Assembly (NCBI GenBank): GCA_016194625.1
Contig: JACQBB010000279.1
Location: 1-5,709 of the forward strand
DNA from: Elusimicrobiota bacterium
GTDB taxonomy: Bacteria > Elusimicrobiota > Elusimicrobia > UBA1565 > UBA9628
Direction of reading: 5' to 3'
DNA: 5,709 nt
Numbering within the stretch: the stretch's first letter is position 1; the number at the start of each line of letters is the position of its first letter. Both the position numbers and the translations under genes were made by a program. Below are positions 1 through 4,662 of this stretch, piece after piece. A model generated the notes under the pieces. That model made no database searches and was not told the DNA's origin. It saw nothing but the letters and a program-made list of their open reading frames with translations.

Positions 1-1007
1 CCGGCCGGGGTCTTCAGCGCGTAGGCCATCGCGATGCAGTCCGGATGGCAGGGCACGGGGATGATGTCCTCGGGGCGGAACACCTTGGTCTGCTTGAGGA
101 TGTCGGCGCGCACCTCGCCCAGCGTCAGACGGTCGCGCGCGGGCTCGAAGCCCTCGGCGCGGCCGGCGTCCTGGACGGGCTGGAAGGTGACGCCGCGCAC
201 GCACTTCTGCTTGAGGGCGAAGTCCACGATCTTGCCGAGCTCGCCGTCGTTGACGCCCTTCTTCACGGTGACGACGAGTGTCGTCGAGAGGTTGACCGCG
301 TTCAGCGCCTCGAGCGCCTTCGTGCGGACCTCGCGCAGGTCGGCGCCGCGCAGGTCCCGGAGGGCCGATTCCTCAAAACTGTCGAACTGCAGATACACCT
401 CGAAGCCCGGCTTGTAGGCGGCCAGCTTCTCGGCGAAGCCGGGCTCGCGCGCGATGCGCACGCCGTTGGTGTTCAGCATCAGGTGGCGGATCGGGCGCTT
501 GCGGGCGGCGTCCAGGATCTTGAAGAAGTCCGGGTGCAAAGTCGGCTCGCCGCCGGAGACCTGCACGATGTCGGGCTCGCCCTCGTTGGCGACGATCGCG
601 TCGAGCATCTTCTCGAGCGTGGCCAGGTCGCGGTGCGTCTGGCGCTGGGGGGAGGACTCGGCGTAGCACACCGGGCAGGTCAGGTTGCAGGCGTCGGTCA
701 CTTCCAAAAGCGTGAGGCAGGAGTGCTGTTCGTGGTCGGGGCACAGGCCGCAGTCGTACGGACAGCCGTACTTGATCGGCGTGTTCCAGCGCCGGGGCAT
801 CTCCGAGGGCTTGAGGAACTGGCGCGACAGCTTGTAGTACTCGGCATCGGGGGAGAGCAGGACGACCTCCATCCCGTGGCGCGCGCAGCGCTTGTGCATG
901 TACACGGCGCCGTCAGCCTCGACGATCTTGGCCTCGACCTTGCGCAGGCACTTCGCGCACAGGCTGAGCGTCAGTTCGAGGAAGGTGTAGGGTCGGGTCG
1001 CGGGCAT
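1..1007 (-). CDS. Radical SAM protein, MJ0619/tetraether synthase (Tes)-like; C-terminus cut by window edge
   Basis: About 335 residues are visible and the C-terminus lies beyond base 1. Counting from Met at 1007, Cys17/Cys20/Cys41/His44 form a CxxC...CxxH knuckle. Cys82, Cys86, Cys89 and Cys97 lie in a CPYDCGLCPDH block. The radical SAM CxxxCxxC is Cys107/111/114, followed by the SAM-binding SGGEPT motif at about 151-156. From family knowledge, this order (metal-binding N-terminal domain, CPxxCGxC block, then SPASM-free radical SAM barrel) is that of MJ0619. MJ0619 is the archaeal tetraether lipid synthase, which joins lipid tails by C-C bonds and holds several Fe-S clusters plus a mononuclear metal. 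The bacterial substrate cannot be read from the sequence; membrane-lipid tail crosslinking is the leading inference. Start 1007 is chosen because GGAG lies 9 bases upstream; in-frame ATG 1016 abuts that GGAG. The start overlaps a decayed lgt-like tail in another frame. Family assignment is fairly sure, function is not. Confidence 0.85.
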   Translation of the reverse strand, partial: MPATRPYTFLELTLSLCAKCLRKVEAKIVEADGAVYMHKRCARHGMEVVLLSPDAEYYKLSRQFLKPSEMPRRWNTPIKYGCPYDCGLCPDHEQHSCLTLLEVTDACNLTCPVCYAESSPQRQTHRDLATLEKMLDAIVANEGEPDIVQVSGGEPTLHPDFFKILDAARKRPIRHLMLNTNGVRIAREPGFAEKLAAYKPGFEVYLQFDSFEESALRDLRGADLREVRTKALEALNAVNLSTTLVVTVKKGVNDGELGKIVDFALKQKCVRGVTFQPVQDAGRAEGFEPARDRLTLGEVRADILKQTKVFRPEDIIPVPCHPDCIAMAYALKTPA

Positions 1008-1048
1008 GTCAGCCATCTCCGGGCGTCTTTCGCGTAGTAAAGCAAACC
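971..1048 (-). pseudogene. Remnant of the C-terminus of a second Lgt-like gene
   Basis: The minus-strand frame ending at TGA 973-971 encodes GLLYYAKDARRWLTCPRP (codons 1048-995). The intact Lgt-like gene downstream of the ORF6N gene ends with GLAYYARDAVRMLTAPRP. Thirteen of 18 residues are identical, one more is Lys/Arg, and about 34 of 54 bases match. Upstream of 1048 the frame stays open to 1168 but reads unrelated residues (AAAPS and onward), with none of the other membrane segments of an Lgt. The remnant overlaps the start of the radical SAM gene in a different frame. The simplest reading is that a complete lgt-like gene once ended here, overlapping the radical SAM gene, and was truncated. 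Chance similarity is unlikely at this level, but the direction of events is inferred. Confidence 0.6.
1017..1020 (-). promoter_or_regulatory. Shine-Dalgarno that decides the radical SAM start
   Basis: On the minus strand GGAG is followed directly by ATG (1016-1014) and, nine bases on, by a second in-frame ATG (1007-1005). The spacing is normal for the second ATG and zero for the first, so 1007 is the more likely start. The same GGAG also lies inside the decayed lgt-like tail, consistent with an ancestral translationally coupled overlap. Confidence 0.5.
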
Positions 1049-1080
1049 GGAAGGCGCGGCGGCTCCGCTGTCGGGTCGGG

Positions 1081-1111
1081 CGGATGCTGTCACAATTTGT
1101 GACAGCATCCG
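1081..1111. repeat. Perfect 31-base palindrome upstream of the ORF6N gene (candidate operator)
   Basis: Two 15-base arms pair perfectly around a single central T at 1096; the core reads CTGTCACAATTTGTGACAG. It lies in the divergent intergenic region, 43 bases before the ORF6N start and about 65 bases upstream of the radical SAM start. Neither strand has a T-run after the stem, so an intrinsic terminator is unlikely. A near copy of the core occurs inside the ORF6N gene at 1351-1371. A dimeric DNA-binding protein, perhaps the ORF6N product itself, is a plausible ligand; this is inference. Confidence 0.75.
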
Positions 1112-1153
1112 GGGCGTCAGGGAACAAATCGCGCCCCTTCGTCGTATGAAAGG

Positions 1154-1678
1154 ATGCGAAAGAAACACGCCGTCCTCGTCGCCTTGCCTCTCATCCGGGT
1201 CGTGCGGGGGCGGCGGGTCATCCTGGATTCCGACCTCGCGCGGCTGTACGGGGTCACGACCAGCCAGCTGAACCAGCAGTTCCGACGGAACCAGGAGCGG
1301 TTCCCGGAGGATTTCGCCTTCGTGCTGACTCCGCGGGAGGCGGCGGAGGGGCTGTCACAATTCGTGACAGCCCTCGGCAGGCGGAATCGCGGAAAACCGC
1401 CGGTCGCTTACACCGAACATGGGGCGGTGATGGCGGCCAACGTGCTCAAGTCCGCCCGCGCGATGGCGATGAGCGTGGAGGTGGTCCGCGCGTTCGTGCG
1501 CCTGAAAAGCCTCTCGGCGTCCCATTCGCGCATCGCGCGGATCCTGGCCGACCTCGAGGAGACCGTGAAGCGGCGCCTGGACGGCAACGACCGCCAGATC
1601 GAAGCCTTGTTCGCGATGCTGGCGGAACTGCTCGGAGAGCGCGGCCGGGACGAGCCGATCCGGTTCGGGAACGCCTGA
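1154..1678 (+). CDS. ORF6N domain-containing (KilA-N-like) DNA-binding protein
   Basis: The 174-residue protein has an ORF6N domain at about residues 10-117. Its landmarks are VRGRRVILDSDLARLYGV (17-34), LNQQFRRNQERFPEDFAF (39-56), LSQFVT (67-72), YTEHGAVMAANVL (86-98) and VVRAFVRLK (110-118). The C-terminal part (about 125-163) is a leucine-rich amphipathic helix likely to form a coiled-coil dimer. From family knowledge, ORF6N/KilA-N proteins are phage-derived DNA-binding or regulatory proteins common as chromosomal strays; their targets are mostly unknown. The start has AAAGG directly against the ATG, too close for a normal ribosome site, but no other ATG in frame keeps the domain. The gene stops 5 bases from the end of the convergent lgt-like gene. 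It carries an internal copy of the upstream palindrome, suggesting autoregulation. Nothing shows mobility on its own. Confidence 0.85.
   Translation: MRKKHAVLVALPLIRVVRGRRVILDSDLARLYGVTTSQLNQQFRRNQERFPEDFAFVLTPREAAEGLSQFVTALGRRNRGKPPVAYTEHGAVMAANVLKSARAMAMSVEVVRAFVRLKSLSASHSRIARILADLEETVKRRLDGNDRQIEALFAMLAELLGERGRDEPIRFGNA
1351..1371. repeat. Intragenic copy of the palindrome core in the ORF6N gene
   Basis: These 21 bases match the core of the upstream palindrome (1086-1106) at 20 positions; the only change is T to C at 1363. The arms pair over about 12 bases (1350-1360 with 1362-1372, one mismatch). It encodes L67 to T72 (LSQFVT) of the ORF6N protein. The two centres, 1096 and 1361, are 265 bases apart, close to 25 helical turns, compatible with looping by a dimer or tetramer. 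Confidence 0.7.
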
Positions 1679-1683
1679 CGAGG

Positions 1684-2430
1684 TCAGCGCGCCGCGACGG
1701 GGCGCGGCGCGGTCAGCATCCGGACGGCGTCGCGCGCATAGTAAGCCAGGCCGAGCAGGGCCGCGACTTGGATCGCGCCCAGACCCAGGAACGGGCGCGG
1801 GTACGGCTTGCCGAAATCGACCAGCAGACGCCACGCCAGGTAGAGGACCATGAAGGCCTTGAAGCGGTCGCCCTCGACGGCGGGGCGGCGGCGGCCCAGC
1901 GCGGCGGCGACGATGAGGAGGAAGGCGCACTCGTACAGCGCCGCCGGGTGGCGCGGGATACCGTCGCCGAAGTCCACGCCCCAGGGCAGGCGCGTCGGCA
2001 GGCCCTCGGTGTTGTCGGACAGGCCGGTCAGGAAGCAGCCCACGCGGCCGATCGCCATGCCGACGGCGAGCGGCACCGTCAGGTCGTCGCCGGTGGACAC
2101 CGTCACGCCGGAGCCCTTCTTCGTCCACTCGACGCCGATCAGACCGCCGAGCAGGCCGCCGACGATGGTCTTGCCGCCGAGCCAATAGGACGGGTCGGAC
2201 CGGTGCGCCCACAGGGCCGCCGGATCGTACAGCCAGGCCAGGACCTTCGAGCCGATCGCCGCGCCGGCGATCGCGCCCGCGATCACGGAATGGTTCTGCG
2301 AGTCGGTCAGGCGCTCGGGGCGGCGCTGGGACAGGTACAGGCGGAAGCCGACCGCGTAGGCGAGCGACTCGAGCGCGAGGTGCGGGTGCAGGCGCCAGGG
2401 ACCGGCCGGGACCTCGACCGGGAAGGTCAC
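1684..2430 (-). CDS. Lgt-like membrane protein (prolipoprotein diacylglyceryl transferase family, divergent)
   Basis: The 248-residue protein has about seven hydrophobic segments, as in Lgt, which moves diacylglycerol from phosphatidylglycerol to prolipoprotein cysteine. Visible Lgt landmarks are HPHLALESLAY (15-25), GRVGCF (128-133), LPWGVDF (148-154), RHPAALYE (160-167) and WRLLVDFGK (200-208). By unaided comparison with E. coli Lgt, His103 of the HGG motif is Val90 here (IVGG). Asn146 of GRxGNF is Cys132 and Glu151 is Leu137, while Arg143 and Arg239 seem kept (Arg129, Arg201). It may therefore be a non-canonical lipid-binding or lipid-transferring relative and should not be called lgt outright. 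It starts with GTG overlapping the phzF-like stop (GTGA); the frame stays open far upstream but reads only the shadow of that gene. It ends 5 bases from the convergent ORF6N gene. Its last 18-odd residues recur as a remnant before the radical SAM gene. Confidence 0.85.
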   Translation of the reverse strand: MTFPVEVPAGPWRLHPHLALESLAYAVGFRLYLSQRRPERLTDSQNHSVIAGAIAGAAIGSKVLAWLYDPAALWAHRSDPSYWLGGKTIVGGLLGGLIGVEWTKKGSGVTVSTGDDLTVPLAVGMAIGRVGCFLTGLSDNTEGLPTRLPWGVDFGDGIPRHPAALYECAFLLIVAAALGRRRPAVEGDRFKAFMVLYLAWRLLVDFGKPYPRPFLGLGAIQVAALLGLAYYARDAVRMLTAPRPVAAR

Positions 2431-3218
2431 GCGGCCAGTTCGCCGCGCCAGGCCGTGACCGCGCGGCCGCCGACCTCGACGCGCTCGCCCTTGTCGCGCA
2501 GCAGCAGCATGCCGCCGCGCGCCGAGGCCTGGTAGGCGGTCAGCACCGGCTTTCCCAGGCGCCGCGCCCAGAACGGCGCCAGCGAGCAGTGCGCCGAGCC
2601 CGTCACCGGGTCCTCGGGGATGCCCTCGGCGGGGAAGAAGCAGCGCGAGACGAAGTCGTGCGCCTTGCGCCGCGCGGCGGCCGTGACGACGAGGCCCTTG
2701 GGCGCGCAGGCCGCCAGCGCCGCGAAGTCGGGCTTCAGCGCGCGCACGGTCTCCTCGGAGTCCATCTCGGCCACGAGCAGGCCCGCGCTCTCGCCCAGCC
2801 ACAGCGGCGTCTCCTTGAGCGCCGCGAGGAAGCCCGCCGGGGGCTTGGCCTGCGTCACCGGCCGCGCGGGGAGGTCCAGCACGATGAACTCGCCCTCGCG
2901 GCGCGCGGTCAGGCGGCCGCTCCGGGTCTCGAACGCCGCGACCGCGTCGGCCGGCAGGCGGCCGGTCTCCCACAGCGCGTGCGCCGCGGCCAAAGTCGCG
3001 TGGCCGCACAGGTCCACCTCGACGGACGGCGTGAACCAGCGCAGGCGGAAGGCCGCGCCCTCCGCCTCGACGAAGGCGGTCTCGGAGAGGTTGAACTCGC
3101 GCGCGACCGCGGCGCGCCAGGAGTCGTCGCGCGGGCCGTCCAGGAACACGACGGCGGCGGGGTTGCCGGTGAACGCCTTCTCGGCGAACGCGTCGACCGC
3201 GACGACCGGCAGGCTCAC
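2427..3218 (-). CDS. PhzF family isomerase/epimerase
   Basis: The 263-residue protein has the PhzF fold markers: DAFAEKAFTGNPAAVVFLD (9-27), NLSETAFV with the catalytic-type Glu46, RWFTPSVEVDLCGHAT with His73, and the second-half motif EDPVTGSAHC (202-211). Length is normal to slightly short for the family (about 260-300). From family knowledge, PhzF is a diaminopimelate-epimerase-fold isomerase in phenazine synthesis, while most members are uncharacterised cytosolic enzymes. No phenazine genes are visible here, so phenazine synthesis should not be inferred. The start is GTG at 3218, overlapping the alkyltransferase TGA by GTGA; AAGG just before it is too close to be a strong ribosome site, so translation is probably coupled. 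The frame is open further upstream to 3554, but that part is a shadow of the alkyltransferase gene. Confidence 0.9.
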   Translation of the reverse strand: MSLPVVAVDAFAEKAFTGNPAAVVFLDGPRDDSWRAAVAREFNLSETAFVEAEGAAFRLRWFTPSVEVDLCGHATLAAAHALWETGRLPADAVAAFETRSGRLTARREGEFIVLDLPARPVTQAKPPAGFLAALKETPLWLGESAGLLVAEMDSEETVRALKPDFAALAACAPKGLVVTAAARRKAHDFVSRCFFPAEGIPEDPVTGSAHCSLAPFWARRLGKPVLTAYQASARGGMLLLRDKGERVEVGGRAVTAWRGELAA

Positions 3219-3535
3219 GCCTTGCGGACCCGGGCGCCCTCGGCGATCAGCATGCGCCGCTTCGTCGCGACGCCGCCCTTGCCGGAGTAGCCGGTGAGCC
3301 GTCCGTCGGCGCCGACCACGCGGTGGCACGGCACCGTCGGCGCGAACGGGTTCTTGCCCAGCGCCATGCCGACGGCGCGCGCCGCGCCCGGCTTGCCGAT
3401 GCGCTTGGCGATCCAGCCGTAGGTGCGGACCTCGCCCTTCGGGATCTCCGCGCAGGCCTTCCAGACGGCCTGATAGAAAGGAGGGTGCGACTTCATCGCG
3501 TCGAGGATCTTCTTGGAGAGCTTGGTCTTCTTCAT
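3215..3535 (-). CDS. Ogt/MGMT-type methylated-DNA-protein cysteine methyltransferase, C-domain only
   Basis: The 106-residue protein is the DNA-binding, active-site domain of O6-alkylguanine transferases, which repair O6-alkylguanine by moving the alkyl group to their own cysteine. Visible are FYQAVWKACAEIPKGEVRTYG (20-40, with the family Tyr39), AARAVGMALGKNP (51-63, with candidate arginine finger Arg53), the active-site PCHRV (Cys70) and GYSGKGG (82-88). Glu99 sits in the helix that ends the domain. The usual N-terminal domain of Ada-C/Ogt is missing, giving a length like that of alkyltransferase-like (ATL) proteins, but ATL proteins carry Trp or Ala for Cys70, so methyl transfer should be possible. 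The N-terminal lysine run may aid DNA binding. It is fourth from the operon's downstream end counting AnmK, with a 32-base gap to anmK and a GTGA overlap with the phzF-like gene. Confidence 0.9.
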   Translation of the reverse strand: MKKTKLSKKILDAMKSHPPFYQAVWKACAEIPKGEVRTYGWIAKRIGKPGAARAVGMALGKNPFAPTVPCHRVVGADGRLTGYSGKGGVATKRRMLIAEGARVRKA

Positions 3536-3539
3536 AATA

Positions 3540-3561
3540 CCGGGATTGTATCAATCCCCGG
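3540..3561. repeat. Inverted repeat between anmK and the alkyltransferase gene
   Basis: GGGATTG (3542-3548) pairs with CAATCCC (3552-3558) around TAT; the arms extend to CCGGGATTG and CAATCCCCGG with one bulged C. It fills most of the 32-base gap, the only non-overlapping junction in the operon, and ends 4 bases before the alkyltransferase ATG. No T-run follows, so it is a poor intrinsic terminator. TACAAT on the minus strand (3554-3549) resembles a -10 box, so an internal promoter with a very short leader is possible but has no clear -35. Confidence 0.5.
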
Positions 3562-3567
3562 CGGCGT

Positions 3568-4662
3568 TCAGGCGGGGACGACGCAGCCCAGCACGCGCGC
3601 GCCGCGCGCGCCGGTGGCCTGGGGGCAGTGGTTGCTCTCCCCGTCGAGCGCGCGCGAGGCCATCCACGCGAAGCAGGCGGCCTCCTTGGCCATCACCGGC
3701 AGGCCGTGGAAGGCCGTGGTCGTCACCAGCGCGGGCGCGAACAGTTCCGCCAGGCGGCCCATCAGGTGCGCGTTCAGCGCCCCGCCGCCGGAGACGACGA
3801 CCTCCGCGAGCGGACGGTCCGGGGCGTTCTCCAAGACGCCGAACCACAGCGTCCTCGCGGTGAACTCGCACAGCGTGGCCAGCGCGTCGGGGAGGGTCCG
3901 GGCCGTCAGGCGCGGGTAGACGCGGTCGAGCAGGACGGGGCCGAAGGCGGTGCGGTCGAGCGACTTGGGCGGCGCCTTCTTGAAATAGGGATGAGCGAGC
4001 AGGCGGCGGAGCTTCGCTCCGTCCGCGCGGCCGCGCGCCGCCAGGCGGCCGCCGCGGTCGAACTCGGCGCGGCCGCGCGTGACGCGGCGCACGGCTTCGT
4101 CCATCAGGACGTTGCCCGGGCCGGTGTCGAAGCCCGCCCACAGCCGCCCGCCGCCGACGAGCGAGACGTTGGCGATGCCGCCGATGTTGACGACCGCGCG
4201 CAGCGGTCCGCGCCCGAACAGGAAGAGATCGAACGCCGGCACCAGCGGCGCGCCCTGGCCGCCCGCGGCCATGTCGCGCGTGCGGAAGTCGGCCACCACG
4301 GTCACGCCGGTCCGCTCCGCGATCACCGCGGGTTCGGCCAGCTGGAGCGTATGGGCGGGGGAATCGTCGGGGCCGTGCCAGACGGTCTGGCCGTGCGAGC
4401 CGATGACGGCGGGCCGCGTCCCGCGCGCGATCCTCAGCGCCGCGCGCGCGAACTCGTCGCCCAGCGCGAAGTCCAGGCGCGACAGCTCCGGCGCGCGCAG
4501 GGACGGCGCGTCCAGCACCTGGCGCTTGAGGGCCGCCGGATACGGGTAGGTCTCGAAGCGGCGCACGCGCACGGACGCGGGGCCGACCTCGACGAGCGCG
4601 GCGGTGACCCCGTCGGCCGAGGTGCCGGACATCAGGCCGACGGCCAGGCGGGGCTTCGTCAC
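3568..4662 (-). CDS. anmK: Anhydro-N-acetylmuramic acid kinase
   Basis: The 364-residue protein matches AnmK in length (about 370) and motifs. It has GLMSGTSADG at the N-terminus (9-18), GSHGQTVWH (88-96), DFRTRDMAAGGQGAPLVP (125-142), NIGGIANV (159-166) and DTGPGN with catalytic-type Asp179 (179-184). A GGGALN motif near residue 308 completes the sugar-kinase (ASKHA) fold. The enzyme opens and phosphorylates 1,6-anhydro-MurNAc from peptidoglycan turnover, giving MurNAc-6-phosphate in the cytosol; the MurQ etherase that would follow is not in the window. The second Asp often seen in the family GTSxDGxD motif is Thr20. The start is GTG at 4662, overlapping the TGA of the epimerase gene (GTGA). 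The same frame is open right through the epimerase gene to 5601, which makes a false fusion. Identity is secure. Confidence 0.95.
   Translation of the reverse strand: MTKPRLAVGLMSGTSADGVTAALVEVGPASVRVRRFETYPYPAALKRQVLDAPSLRAPELSRLDFALGDEFARAALRIARGTRPAVIGSHGQTVWHGPDDSPAHTLQLAEPAVIAERTGVTVVADFRTRDMAAGGQGAPLVPAFDLFLFGRGPLRAVVNIGGIANVSLVGGGRLWAGFDTGPGNVLMDEAVRRVTRGRAEFDRGGRLAARGRADGAKLRRLLAHPYFKKAPPKSLDRTAFGPVLLDRVYPRLTARTLPDALATLCEFTARTLWFGVLENAPDRPLAEVVVSGGGALNAHLMGRLAELFAPALVTTTAFHGLPVMAKEAACFAWMASRALDGESNHCPQATGARGARVLGCVVPA

Larger units (their letters stand above)
1017..1153. other. Divergent intergenic region between the radical SAM and ORF6N genes
   Basis: This 137-base stretch holds the lgt-like tail remnant at its left end, the 31-base palindrome in the middle, and a possible ORF6N reading-frame relic (1084-1148). 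I found no convincing -35/-10 pair for either gene; TTGTGA within the right arm of the palindrome (1097-1102) resembles a -35 box but has no good -10 at 17 bases. The region must nevertheless supply any promoter for the radical SAM gene, because the neighbouring lgt-like gene is now separated from it by an opposing gene. Confidence 0.5.

Noticed and set aside
1005..1016. Radical SAM start at ATG 1016
   Set aside because: It directly abuts the GGAG ribosome site with no spacing; the ATG at 1007 has nine bases of spacing. The difference is only three residues, so 1016 cannot be fully excluded.
45..1037. Long plus-strand open frame (330 codons) antisense to the radical SAM gene
   Set aside because: Its product shows no recognisable domain, while the minus strand has the full radical SAM cysteine series. 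Long antisense frames are expected at this GC content.
1081..1111. Intrinsic (bidirectional) terminator
   Set aside because: The stem is strong but no T-run follows on either strand, and both flanking genes point away from it, so neither would need a terminator here.
1684..3009. Apparent 441-residue protein ending in the Lgt-like domain
   Set aside because: The first half is a shadow of the PhzF-like gene; the GTG at 2430 gives the normal Lgt-type N-terminus.
2427..3554. Apparent 375-residue protein ending in the PhzF domain
   Set aside because: The first 112 residues are a shadow of the alkyltransferase gene; the GTG at 3218 gives the normal PhzF N-terminus.
3594..3613. CG-dinucleotide run near the end of anmK as a simple-sequence repeat
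   Set aside because: It is ordinary Arg/Ala/Gly coding sequence in a very GC-rich gene and not a clean tandem repeat.
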